Positions 1 to 7,777 of a DNA stretch of 38,807 nucleotides are shown here, in pieces (within the stretch, counting starts at the first letter, position 1; every line of letters begins with the position of its first letter). The notes below the pieces were generated by a model. It worked only from the letters and a program-made list of their open reading frames with translations, was not told where the DNA came from and searched no databases. The DNA is from UBA4660 sp034408895 (GTDB taxonomy: Bacteria; Bacteroidota; Bacteroidia; Flavobacteriales_D; Sanyastnellaceae), in the NCBI GenBank assembly GCA_034408895.1, contig JAWXCI010000042.1:1-38807 (forward strand), given 5' to 3'. A program made the position numbers and the translations under genes.

Positions 1-1
1 A

Positions 2-76
2 GAAGTGCCTGGCATTGGAGAAAAAACCCTGAAATGGTTCGGGGTGATCAGGCCTACAGATTTGGATAATTTCTAG
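2..76 (+). CDS. 3' end of a helix-hairpin-helix-type protein (partial)
   Basis: The window opens inside a reading frame that ends at the TAG at 74-76. The last 24 residues include VPGIGEKTLKWFG, which resembles the G-x-G-x-x-T/K hairpin of helix-hairpin-helix DNA-binding modules. Too little remains to name the protein. It runs in the same direction as the lpx genes, from which it is separated by the inverted repeat at 101-153. Confidence 0.4.
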   Translation, partial: EVPGIGEKTLKWFGVIRPTDLDNF

Positions 77-100
77 CGAGAAGACGGAGGACAGGTGACA

Positions 101-153
101 GATGACGATGACCGAAGACAGAAGACAATCACCTGCCTTCGGTCATCGTCATC
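101..153. repeat. 17-bp perfect inverted repeat before lpxC
   Basis: GATGACGATGACCGAAG at 101-117 is exactly complementary to 137-153, with a 19-nt loop. The surrounding bases are low-complexity variants of GACAGATGAC/GTCATC (about 92-168), a kind of degenerate intergenic repeat common in Bacteroidota. It lies between the upstream gene and the lpxC start, so its RNA would form a strong hairpin in the lpxC leader. There is no adjacent long U-run on the + strand, so it is not a classic terminator. Confidence 0.75.
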
Positions 154-190
154 GGTCATCCGTCATCAGCACATCTTATTTTTACCCCCC

Positions 191-1624
191 ATGAACTTAA
201 AGCAGAGAACGCTTGCAGGACCTGTCACCCTCAGTGGTGTGGGTCTTCATACCGGTGCGAACGTCCATCTTACCATTCAACCTGCGCCTGACAATCACGG
301 CTATAAATTCCAGCGCATGGATGTAGCCGGACACCCGGTTATTCGTGCTGATGTGGATCTAGTGATGGACACCCAGAGAGGAACAACTCTTAAGGAGAAT
401 GGTGCAATGGTTCACACTACCGAACATGTGCTTGCCGCATTGTACGGCTGTAAAGTGGACAATGCATTGTTGCAGCTTGATGGTCCGGAAGTGCCTATAA
501 TGGATGGCAGTGCATGGCCATTTGTTGAAGCCATTGAAAGCGTGGGCTATGAGGAACAGAATGCGGAAAGAATTTACCTTGTCCTTACTGAAAACCTCAC
601 TTATGAAGCGCCCGACAAGAAAATTGAGATGCTTGCAGTGCCTACTGAAGGTGGCGAGTTTCGTGTAACAGTAATGGTGGATTACAACTCTCCGCTATTG
701 GGTACGCAACACGCGCACATGTACCAGCTCAATGATTTTGTAAACGAAATTTCAAAGTGCAGGACGTTTGTTTTTCTGCGCGAACTGGAAGCGCTCGCAA
801 AAGCGGGATTGATAAAAGGTGGTTCACTTGAAAACGCAATTGTTCTTGTTGAGCGTGCCTATTCGCAGGAAGAGATAAAAGCAATTCTCAAAATGCTCGG
901 CAAAGAAGAGTTGGAAGTGAAAGTGGAGGGACTAGGTGTTTTGAACACAGTAAAACTCCAGTTCGACAACGAGCCTGCACGTCACAAATTGCTGGATATT
1001 GTGGGCGATCTTGCCTTGGTCGGAAGATTTATTCGTGGTCACATTTTGGCAGCTTGCCCTGGCCACTACGGCAACGTGGAGTTCGCAAAAATTCTGAAGA
1101 ACCTCATTAAGGAAGAGAAGGAAAGTCCGCCAAGAATTGACATCAATCAAAAACCTCTTTTCGACATCAACGACATCACTCGAATGCTGCCCCATCGTTA
1201 TCCGTTTTTAATGGTGGACAAAATTCTTTCCATGGACAAAGAAGGAATAACAGGGGTGAAGAATGTGACAATGAACGAACCTTATTTCCAGGGACATTTT
1301 CCAGGAAATCCGGTGATGCCAGGAGTGATGCAGGTGGAAGCCATGGCACAGGTGGGTGGAATTTTTGCCCTTTCGCAAGTTCCCGATCCGGAAAATTATT
1401 CCACTTACTTCATGAAAATTGACGGAGTAAAATTCAAGCAAAAAGTTTTACCGGGCGACACTATCATCTTTAGGTTGAAACTTGAATCTCCTATTCGCAG
1501 AGGCCTGGTAAATATGCGCGGTGTTGCCTACGTAAATGGAAAAGTAGCCTGCGAAGCTGTGATGCTTGCACAAGTGGTGCGCGATCGTGTGTCAAAAGAA
1601 ACCCGGCAAACCGAAATTGTATGA
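191..1624 (+). CDS. lpxC-fabZ: Bifunctional LpxC deacetylase / FabZ dehydratase
   Basis: Fusion of UDP-3-O-acyl-N-acetylglucosamine deacetylase, the committed step of lipid A synthesis, with 3-hydroxyacyl-ACP dehydratase; the fusion is usual in Bacteroidota. The LpxC part (about residues 1-300) has the zinc-site helix TTEHVLAALYG, the IMDGSAWPF segment, and HKLLDIVGDLAL with a later GHYGN carrying the remaining zinc and catalytic positions. The FabZ part (about 325-465) has MLPHRYPFLMVDK and the hot-dog signature GHFPGNPVMPGVMQVEAMAQ with catalytic His and Glu. The start is set at ATG 191 (MNLKQRTLAGPV), giving 477 residues. The frame is open back to 95, but that stretch translates the intergenic repeat. 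Its stop overlaps the lpxA start (ATGA). Confidence 0.97.
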   Translation: MNLKQRTLAGPVTLSGVGLHTGANVHLTIQPAPDNHGYKFQRMDVAGHPVIRADVDLVMDTQRGTTLKENGAMVHTTEHVLAALYGCKVDNALLQLDGPEVPIMDGSAWPFVEAIESVGYEEQNAERIYLVLTENLTYEAPDKKIEMLAVPTEGGEFRVTVMVDYNSPLLGTQHAHMYQLNDFVNEISKCRTFVFLRELEALAKAGLIKGGSLENAIVLVERAYSQEEIKAILKMLGKEELEVKVEGLGVLNTVKLQFDNEPARHKLLDIVGDLALVGRFIRGHILAACPGHYGNVEFAKILKNLIKEEKESPPRIDINQKPLFDINDITRMLPHRYPFLMVDKILSMDKEGITGVKNVTMNEPYFQGHFPGNPVMPGVMQVEAMAQVGGIFALSQVPDPENYSTYFMKIDGVKFKQKVLPGDTIIFRLKLESPIRRGLVNMRGVAYVNGKVACEAVMLAQVVRDRVSKETRQTEIV

Positions 1625-2403
1625 GCACTCTCCGCCAAATTGATCCCAAAGCCCGCATAGCAGAAAAAGTAGAGATTGGTCCGTTCACCACTATTTATGG
1701 AAATGTGGAAATAGGGGAAGGAACCTGGATTGGTCCAAACGTAACGATTATGGATGGCGCCCGCATAGGTCGCAACTGCAAAATTTTTCCGGGTGCCGTT
1801 ATCAGTGCTATTCCGCAGGATTTAAAATTTGAGGGTGAAGAAACTACCACTGAAATAGGTGACAACACCACCATCCGCGAATGCTGCACTTTGAACCGTG
1901 GAACGAAAGATCGTTTGAAAACTAAAGTGGGACAAAATTGTTTGCTGATGGCCTATGTTCACCTTGCTCACGATGTGTCAGTAGGCGACAACTGCATCCT
2001 GGCAAATAGTGCAAACATTGCAGGACATGTGGTGATAGAAGATTGGGTGGTGGTGGAAGGCGTGGTGGCCATGCAACAATTCATTCGGGTGGGGCAGCAT
2101 TCTTTCGTTGGTGGCGGCTCAATGGTACGCAAAAATGTTCCGCCTTACGTAAAAGCCGCGCGCGAACCATTAAGCTATGCAGGTGTAAACACAGTAGGAT
2201 TGCGAAGAAGAGGATTTGCCAACGAAACCATTGCTCACATTGAAGATGTGTATCGCATGATTTACATTCACAATTCCAACACGAGCAGGGCACTACACGC
2301 AGCGGAACTTGAACTGCCCAACACTGAAGAGAAAGAAATTATTCTTGACTTCATACGCAAGAGTGATAAGGGAATAATTCGTGGACCATTGGGGGCCGAT
2401 TGA
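1621..2403 (+). CDS. lpxA: UDP-N-acetylglucosamine acyltransferase LpxA
   Basis: First enzyme of lipid A synthesis, transferring a 3-hydroxyacyl chain from ACP to UDP-GlcNAc in the cytoplasm. At 260 residues it is the normal family length. The first two thirds are left-handed parallel beta-helix hexapeptide repeats (IGPFTTI, IGEGTWIGPNVTIMDGARIG). The segment YVHLAHDVSVGDNCILAN matches the E. coli HIAHD region holding catalytic His125, and VGGGSMVRKNVPPYV follows as in other LpxA proteins. The helical C-terminal domain is present. It overlaps lpxC-fabZ by 4 nt and is followed at once by an ABC ATPase, so the three are probably co-transcribed and coupled in translation. Confidence 0.97.
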   Translation: MSTLRQIDPKARIAEKVEIGPFTTIYGNVEIGEGTWIGPNVTIMDGARIGRNCKIFPGAVISAIPQDLKFEGEETTTEIGDNTTIRECCTLNRGTKDRLKTKVGQNCLLMAYVHLAHDVSVGDNCILANSANIAGHVVIEDWVVVEGVVAMQQFIRVGQHSFVGGGSMVRKNVPPYVKAAREPLSYAGVNTVGLRRRGFANETIAHIEDVYRMIYIHNSNTSRALHAAELELPNTEEKEIILDFIRKSDKGIIRGPLGAD

Positions 2404-3038
2404 AATTGCAAGCCGTGAACAGTTCCATTCAGAATATCGGTAAACGTTTCAACCGGGAATGGATTTTTCGCAACGTGAATCTTGAATTCGCTATCGAAGA
2501 TTCTGTCGCCATTCTGGGCGGCAATGGTTCGGGAAAATCCACACTTCTTCAAATTATTTCTGGTTATCTCACACCATCGGAAGGAATTGTGTTATGGCGA
2601 TTGGATGGAAATGAAATTGCAGTTGAAAATATTCACAGGCATGTTTCTATCTGTGCACCTTATATGCAGGTTTACGAGGATCTTACACTGAAAGAAAATG
2701 TGGAGTTCTTCTGCAAGTTCAAAAAAATCCGCGGTGCATTGAGTGCTGAATTATTTGCTTCACGAATAGAACTTGAAAAACAATTGGACAAACCGCTGAA
2801 AAATTTTTCGAGCGGGATGAGGCAGAGAGTAAAACTTGGCCTCGCTATTCTTGCTCAATCCGACTTGCTTCTTCTTGACGAACCCACTTCGCATCTTGAT
2901 TCCGATGCTGTAAAGTGGTTTCAGAAACTGCTGGAAGAAAACGCAGGGGATAGGATTGTTTTCATTGCATCCAATTCCAACATTAATGAAATGGGAAGTT
3001 GCAATTCGCGAATTGAGATTCAAAATTTCAAGACATGA
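2400..3038 (+). CDS. Orphan ABC transporter ATP-binding protein
   Basis: A 212-residue stand-alone ABC ATPase. It has Walker A GGNGSGKS (about residues 40-47), signature SSGMRQR (about 137), Walker B LLLLDEPTSHLD (about 155-166), and a shortened ending with a degenerate switch region (VFIASNS in place of a clear H-loop). No permease gene adjoins it, so the membrane partner must be encoded elsewhere or it has a non-transport role. The only upstream start in frame is TTG at 2400, overlapping the lpxA stop; GTG at 2415 is an alternative. Being in the lpx operon hints at an envelope role, but that is inference. The neighbour at 3060 is convergent. Confidence 0.85.
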   Translation: MKLQAVNSSIQNIGKRFNREWIFRNVNLEFAIEDSVAILGGNGSGKSTLLQIISGYLTPSEGIVLWRLDGNEIAVENIHRHVSICAPYMQVYEDLTLKENVEFFCKFKKIRGALSAELFASRIELEKQLDKPLKNFSSGMRQRVKLGLAILAQSDLLLLDEPTSHLDSDAVKWFQKLLEENAGDRIVFIASNSNINEMGSCNSRIEIQNFKT

Positions 3039-3059
3039 TAGGTTTTATGTCTATAGTCT

Positions 3060-3560
3060 CTAACGCTTAAATACCGGCACCGTGCTACACGGTTCGCCAA
3101 ACATGATGCTCTTCGCAACGGGCTGCAGTTTGTTCACCAGCTCTACATAAGCAGACACAGGAACCGGCTTGTCGGCACATCCTTTTATCACAAGCCGCTT
3201 ATCGCGAAAGTCTTCTATATTGATTTTCGATATAAGTTCGGTGAAAAGCGTTTGTTCCAATGTTTCAACATTACCGAACACAACGCGTTTCGCAATGCCT
3301 TCGAGTTTTGAAGCAACAAGCATATAAGCCCAATGCGGAATGATGGCATCCACAGAACAAGTGACTGCAACGAATTTGTTTGAGTAAACACTCCAGTCGT
3401 TTGTCTTTAACCACTCACGAAAATCCTTTTCTCGCAAGGCAAGTCCTTGCCAAAGCTGGTTTTTGATGTCAAGCAAAACACGCTCACCTTCGGGATACAT
3501 TTCCTCCATATCCAACGAAATGAGTCCGCTTGATGCTACCTTATTTAAAATTTCTGACAT
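3060..3560 (-). CDS. DUF2480 family protein
   Basis: A 166-residue soluble protein that I recognise as the Bacteroidota family DUF2480 from its pattern: SGLISLDMEE near the start, YPEGERVLLDIKNQLWQGL, ALREKDFREWL, DAIIPHWAYMLVASKLE, VIKGCADKPVP, and the ending FGEPCSTVPVFKR. Length is normal. Its biochemical role is not established. Conserved cysteines in KGCADKP and GEPCSTVP could be functional. It has no signal peptide or membrane segment. It is convergent with the ABC ATPase gene and divergent from the porin gene. Confidence 0.88.
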   Translation of the reverse strand: MSEILNKVASSGLISLDMEEMYPEGERVLLDIKNQLWQGLALREKDFREWLKTNDWSVYSNKFVAVTCSVDAIIPHWAYMLVASKLEGIAKRVVFGNVETLEQTLFTELISKINIEDFRDKRLVIKGCADKPVPVSAYVELVNKLQPVAKSIMFGEPCSTVPVFKR

Positions 3561-3564
3561 GGCT

Positions 3565-3572
3565 CAAAGGTA
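3565..3572 (-). promoter_or_regulatory. Candidate -7 element for the DUF2480 gene
   Basis: On the minus strand TACCTTTG matches the Bacteroidota -7 consensus TAnnTTTG. It ends only four bases before the ATG, so it would give an almost leaderless transcript. No good TTTG -33 box lies 19-21 bases upstream. Confidence 0.25.
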
Positions 3573-3642
3573 TTTTAAATGAATTGACCACTTCCAATTT
3601 CCTCCAGAATTCAAGTCTAGCCTTGTTCTAAAATTCACAATT

Positions 3643-4797
3643 ATGTTACACTTGATTCAACATCATTTCACAAAGCAATCAGCAGCTATGATCATTCGTT
3701 TGTCGGTTGTCTTTGCTTGTTTACTTGCAGTTTCCCCCACGGCACTATCACAAAACAGCAATGACGTTTTGCTGAAGGAAAGCTGGATGGACGCAATGCT
3801 TTTGCGCGATACGATTGCGCGGGGCGATACCGTCAAAACAAAAAAGTATCAGCCAAAAATTTCAGGCGTCATCACCTGCCACTACCTGAACGAGATCAAT
3901 ACCAATGGCGATTCCATTCGCGACCCGGATGGCTTCAGGATATTCAGGGCAAGATTAAATGCCAAGGGCAAAATCAATCCATTCATTTCTTACGAACTAA
4001 TGATTGACCCTCGGTCGCCCGAACATGGAGGATTGCTCCGCGATGCGTTTATTGAAATTCAATTCCTCTCCAACCAAAAGTTGCGCATAGGAAAACAGAA
4101 AACGCAATTCGGTTGGGAAAACAGGAAATCCGTTACCGAGCTTTACACCGTGAACAGAGCCGAATACTCTGACTTTGTTGCACGGGGAGAGAACTTGCGC
4201 GACATTGGCATCGGCCTCATTGGGCAAGTGCCTTTGAATAAAAGTCTCAGGATAGAAAATGCTTTCACCTTCACTAACGGCACGCGCCATGATGTTACAG
4301 GTCCTTATGACTTCAATACGAAAAAAGCATTGTGGGGTCGTGTAGGACTGCGCTACCTGAAGGATGATTTAGAAATGAGGATAGGAGGTTCATTCGGGTA
4401 TGGGGGTCTTCGTTACCTGGGTGATACAATCGAAACTCCAACCGATGATGTTTATGCTGATTTCAATCGAATGGGTGCCGATGTGCAGATGGATCACCGT
4501 TATTTTTTTATGGCTGCCGAGTATGGCATGGGAACCGATATGGCGGGTGATACGTTATACGGAGAGCCTGTGGGATACAGCGCACAACTTGCTATAAAAG
4601 CAGCACGGAATGCGGGGCCTTTGGTTCGATATGATGCTGGCGATGATGAATACAAAAGACTCACCATCGGTTTGTTTTATGGATTGCCCAAAGACAATCT
4701 GCAGGTACTGATCAATTACGAATTCAGAAAACAAATTATGGATATACCTGAAGGTCATGATGACCGACTCTACATTCAACTTCAAGTTTCGTTTTAG
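3643..4797 (+). CDS. OprP/OprO-like phosphate-selective porin family protein
   Basis: An exported outer-membrane barrel of 384 residues; 369 if translation begins at the second ATG (3688), which gives a more typical signal peptide (MIIRLSVVFACLLAVSPTAL then SQ). The mature part resembles phosphate-selective porins O/P: FRIFRARLNAKGKINPFISY, DAFIEIQFL, KLRIGKQKTQFGWENRKS, and an ending in alternating aromatic strands finishing YIQLQVSF, with the terminal Phe that BAM substrates need. It likely forms an anion-permeable or phosphate-type channel, but the substrate cannot be read from sequence. The two-component pair starts 42 nt downstream on the same strand and may control it. Confidence 0.82.
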   Translation: MLHLIQHHFTKQSAAMIIRLSVVFACLLAVSPTALSQNSNDVLLKESWMDAMLLRDTIARGDTVKTKKYQPKISGVITCHYLNEINTNGDSIRDPDGFRIFRARLNAKGKINPFISYELMIDPRSPEHGGLLRDAFIEIQFLSNQKLRIGKQKTQFGWENRKSVTELYTVNRAEYSDFVARGENLRDIGIGLIGQVPLNKSLRIENAFTFTNGTRHDVTGPYDFNTKKALWGRVGLRYLKDDLEMRIGGSFGYGGLRYLGDTIETPTDDVYADFNRMGADVQMDHRYFFMAAEYGMGTDMAGDTLYGEPVGYSAQLAIKAARNAGPLVRYDAGDDEYKRLTIGLFYGLPKDNLQVLINYEFRKQIMDIPEGHDDRLYIQLQVSF

Positions 4798-4839
4798 TTA
4801 TTTGCCCCTTCAACATGCAGCCAATTTAGATTTACTATT

Positions 4840-5517
4840 ATGAAAGTACTGCTTATAGAAGATGAAAAAATGCTGGGAGACTCCATAATGCTTTTCCTGA
4901 AACAGGAAGGATATGTGTGCGAGTGGGTAAATAATTTCAACGCAGGTGACGAAAAAATTTCGATGTATTCGTATGACTGTGCATTGGTGGACATAGGCCT
5001 TCCCGGTGGCAGCGGACTGGACCTTGTGCAGTCACTGAAACGGCTGCAACCCAAAGCGGGAATTATTATCATTTCAGCAAAAAATTCGTTGGATGACAAA
5101 GTAAGTGGATTGGATTTGGGCGCTGATGATTATCTCACGAAACCCTTTCACCTGAGCGAACTCAACTCACGCATCAAATCACTTTTGCGTAGAAGAAATT
5201 TTGAAGGAAGCCATGAAATTGTGGTGGGCGATATGAAAATTATTCCCGAGAGTTTCGAGGTGCAAGTGAATGGCAGGCATGTCATGCTCACAAAAAAAGA
5301 ATATGGGTTGTTATTGTATTTCGTTTCCAATAAAAACCGTGTGCTAACTAAAGAAGCCATTGCCGAACACCTTTGGGGCGATGAAGCCGATGCGATGGAC
5401 TCCTTCGATTTTGTCTATTCACACATTAAGAATCTGCGAAAGAAAATTATCAGTGCCGGTGGCCAAGATTTTATCGAATCCGTTTATGGTATGGGCTATA
5501 AATTCGTGAATGCATGA
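4840..5517 (+). CDS. OmpR/PhoB-family response regulator
   Basis: A 225-residue DNA-binding response regulator. Receiver domain (1-118): acidic pair in LLIEDE, phosphoacceptor Asp51 in LVDIGLPGGSG, Ser79 in the IIIISAK strand, and Lys101 in LTKPF. Winged-helix domain (about 130-223): LTKKEYGLLLYF, the DFVYSHIKNLRKK recognition region and the closing YGMGYKFV hairpin. All phosphorylation residues are present. Its stop overlaps the kinase start by 4 nt, so the two form one cognate pair. The preceding porin gene is the nearest candidate target. Family members bind direct repeats upstream of sigma-dependent promoters. Confidence 0.95.
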   Translation: MKVLLIEDEKMLGDSIMLFLKQEGYVCEWVNNFNAGDEKISMYSYDCALVDIGLPGGSGLDLVQSLKRLQPKAGIIIISAKNSLDDKVSGLDLGADDYLTKPFHLSELNSRIKSLLRRRNFEGSHEIVVGDMKIIPESFEVQVNGRHVMLTKKEYGLLLYFVSNKNRVLTKEAIAEHLWGDEADAMDSFDFVYSHIKNLRKKIISAGGQDFIESVYGMGYKFVNA

Positions 5518-6764
5518 AACTGCTCACCCGCACCGGCATCTGGTACCTTGCACTTTCTCTTGCCTTGTTTGTGCTGGCTGGCTTTGTGTTTTTTCATGTC
5601 GTGCGGGCTGATATTGAAGAGGATTTTACTGAAAACCTCTATCTCGAAAAGGATCATGTTATTCAATTTGCAGAAGATTCACTGAAACTACCCCAAGTTC
5701 ATTATGCCATTGGCGACCAGCTTGAGTTCAAGCATATCGGATATGATTTTGAAGAAGTGTTGAGCGACACTCTTCTTTACAATGCTGGAGAAGAAGAAAA
5801 CCAATTATTCCGGAGACTCACATTTCCCCTTCGTTTGGGCAATGAAAAATATGCTGTAACCATTCTAAAAGCGTTGTATGAAACGGACGACCTGGCCGAT
5901 AGCATTGTTTTTGCATTTGCCATTATAGCGCTTTGCACATTGCTAATGTTGTTCGTGCTCAACTGGTGGTTGTCCAAAAGGTTGTGGCAACCATTTTATT
6001 CCACACTGCAAAAACTTTCGCAGTTCGAGTTGCACAAAAATGAACATCATGACTTGCCATCGTCCAGCATCATCGAGTTCAACACACTCAATTCCGAGAT
6101 CAACAAACTGACGGAAAAGGTATCACGCGATTATAGAAGTCTCAAAGAATTTTCGGAGAACGCATCCCACGAAATTCAAACTCCGCTTGCCATTGTTCGA
6201 GCAAAACTGGAATTGCTCATCAACCAGAACAACCTTTCGGAAGCGCAGCTGAAATTGGTTTCTGAATCATACGAAGCCATCAACCGATTGTCGAAACTCA
6301 ATCAATCTCTACTTGTGCTTTCCAAAATTGACAACCGCCAGTTTTATGCGGACGATCGGATTGACTTCACACAGGTGGTAAGGGAAAAACTGGAGGATTT
6401 TTCAGAATTGATGCAGTTTCGCGGAATTCAGTTGAAAACTGATCTGAATCCTGTACAACTGAACATTCATCCTTACATGGCCGAGATACTCCTGTCCAAC
6501 CTGATAGGTAATGCCATTAAACACAACCGGGAAAATGGGTGCGTGAGTGTACAACTTTCATCAAAAGAATTGGTGATTTCCAACATTGGTGATCCCTCCC
6601 ACATTTCATCGGATGACATGTTCAGGCGCTTTGTAAAATCCGGTGCATCTGGCGATGGTTGTGGTCTGGGGCTGGCCATTGTGAAATCCATCTGCGATGC
6701 ATGTCATATAGAAATTATTCATGACTACAGCGATGACACACATTCTTTTCGTCTGCAATTCTGA
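5514..6764 (+). CDS. Sensor histidine kinase, partner of the preceding regulator
   Basis: A 416-residue inner-membrane kinase. TM1 is about residues 8-30 and TM2 about 131-153, enclosing a roughly 100-residue periplasmic sensor segment. A linker follows, then the dimerisation/phosphoacceptor helix with His219 in ENASHEIQTPLA, the N box NLIGNAIKHN and the G box GDGCGLGLAIV. The H-box variant SHEIQTPL is common in Bacteroidota kinases. The signal it senses is unknown. The ATGA overlap with the regulator gene implies translational coupling. Confidence 0.94.
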   Translation: MKLLTRTGIWYLALSLALFVLAGFVFFHVVRADIEEDFTENLYLEKDHVIQFAEDSLKLPQVHYAIGDQLEFKHIGYDFEEVLSDTLLYNAGEEENQLFRRLTFPLRLGNEKYAVTILKALYETDDLADSIVFAFAIIALCTLLMLFVLNWWLSKRLWQPFYSTLQKLSQFELHKNEHHDLPSSSIIEFNTLNSEINKLTEKVSRDYRSLKEFSENASHEIQTPLAIVRAKLELLINQNNLSEAQLKLVSESYEAINRLSKLNQSLLVLSKIDNRQFYADDRIDFTQVVREKLEDFSELMQFRGIQLKTDLNPVQLNIHPYMAEILLSNLIGNAIKHNRENGCVSVQLSSKELVISNIGDPSHISSDDMFRRFVKSGASGDGCGLGLAIVKSICDACHIEIIHDYSDDTHSFRLQF

Positions 6765-6826
6765 AACTCCAAATTTCCTACAACATCACATCATTGATTT
6801 GTCTCTTAAACTTAAAATAAGATACA

Positions 6827-7582
6827 ATGAAAAAATCAACAATTCTTTTTACGGCATTTTCACTTCTTGCTTTATTCTCTTGCGACAAAGAAGAGGATGA
6901 CAACCCACCTGTAGTAGAACCCACATTGCAATGTGTGGTAGATGAAAATTATCAGCCGATGATGGACCCGTCCAATTTTGTAACCGTTGTGACTGTTCCC
7001 AACACGTATTTCCCGCTTATTGCTGGAAGAACTCTTGTGCTTGAGGGTGTAAATAACGAAGGCTTGCAAGAACGTATTGAATGGGTGACTACAGGCGCAA
7101 CAAAAATCATCATGGGCGTCACTTGTTTTGTAGTGAACGACAAAGTTTGGCTCGAAGGAGATTTGCGCGAGGATACTGATGACTGGTACGCGCAAGACCT
7201 AGCAGGAAACGTGTGGTACTTCGGTGAAGATGTGAAAGACTATGAAAACGGTGTGCTGACAAGTACGGCAGGCTCCTGGGAAGTAGGTGTTGACGGGGCA
7301 TTGCCGGGAGTGAGAATGCCAGTCAATCCATTCCCCGGAAACATTTACCGGCAGGAATATTATGCGTGCGAAGCTGAGGACATGGCGCAGGATTTATCTT
7401 CTACTGCCACCATCATCACACCACTTGACACATACACCGCTTGTGCGCAGGTGGAAGAGTGGACTCCGCTGGAATTTGATGCGCCCCACGAACACAAATA
7501 CTACGCACCCGGTGTGGGTTATGTACGCATCGAAAAACTTGGAACATCGGCATACATGGAATTGGTAGAAATTATCGAATAG
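6827..7582 (+). CDS. Lipoprotein of unknown function
   Basis: A 251-residue protein beginning MKKSTILFTAFSLLALFSC, an SPII signal peptide with lipobox LFSC. The following DKEEDD is acidic and fits the lipoprotein-export signal of Bacteroidota surface lipoproteins. The mature part is rich in Trp, Tyr and Asp (DDWYAQDLAGNVWYFGEDV) and ends YYAPGVGYVRIEK..YMELVEI, a motif seen in Bacteroidota proteins made of small beta-sandwich units. I do not recognise a named family. It stands alone and is followed by the strong terminator at 7674. Confidence 0.75.
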   Translation: MKKSTILFTAFSLLALFSCDKEEDDNPPVVEPTLQCVVDENYQPMMDPSNFVTVVTVPNTYFPLIAGRTLVLEGVNNEGLQERIEWVTTGATKIIMGVTCFVVNDKVWLEGDLREDTDDWYAQDLAGNVWYFGEDVKDYENGVLTSTAGSWEVGVDGALPGVRMPVNPFPGNIYRQEYYACEAEDMAQDLSSTATIITPLDTYTACAQVEEWTPLEFDAPHEHKYYAPGVGYVRIEKLGTSAYMELVEIIE

Positions 7583-7673
7583 TTTGTTCGCTACAAAGCC
7601 TAGATGGGTAAAAGAAGGTTCGTCCCCATGAACACTAGAAGGGACTTGAATCGGTGAGAATTTTTTGGTTATG

Positions 7674-7708
7674 AAACGAGGCGTTTGAAAAAACGCCTCG
7701 TTTTTTTT
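7674..7708 (+). terminator. Rho-independent terminator after the lipoprotein gene
   Basis: A perfect 13-bp stem (7674-7686 with 7691-7703) around a GAAA tetraloop is followed by a run of T. The intervening 7583-7673 stretch holds only a weak hairpin (TTC-GTCCC with GGGAC-TTGAA). Confidence 0.93.
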
Positions 7709-7777
7709 AGCCGTTGTTTTCCGGAGCTGTTTACCTTTCAAACCGATTAGGTATGATGTCAATTCCAAATCTTATTT

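Noticed and set aside
7583..7673. Possible tRNA-like T-arm (GGACTTGAATC) after the lipoprotein gene
   Set aside because: The stems flanking the loop do not pair, and there is no anticodon or acceptor arm.
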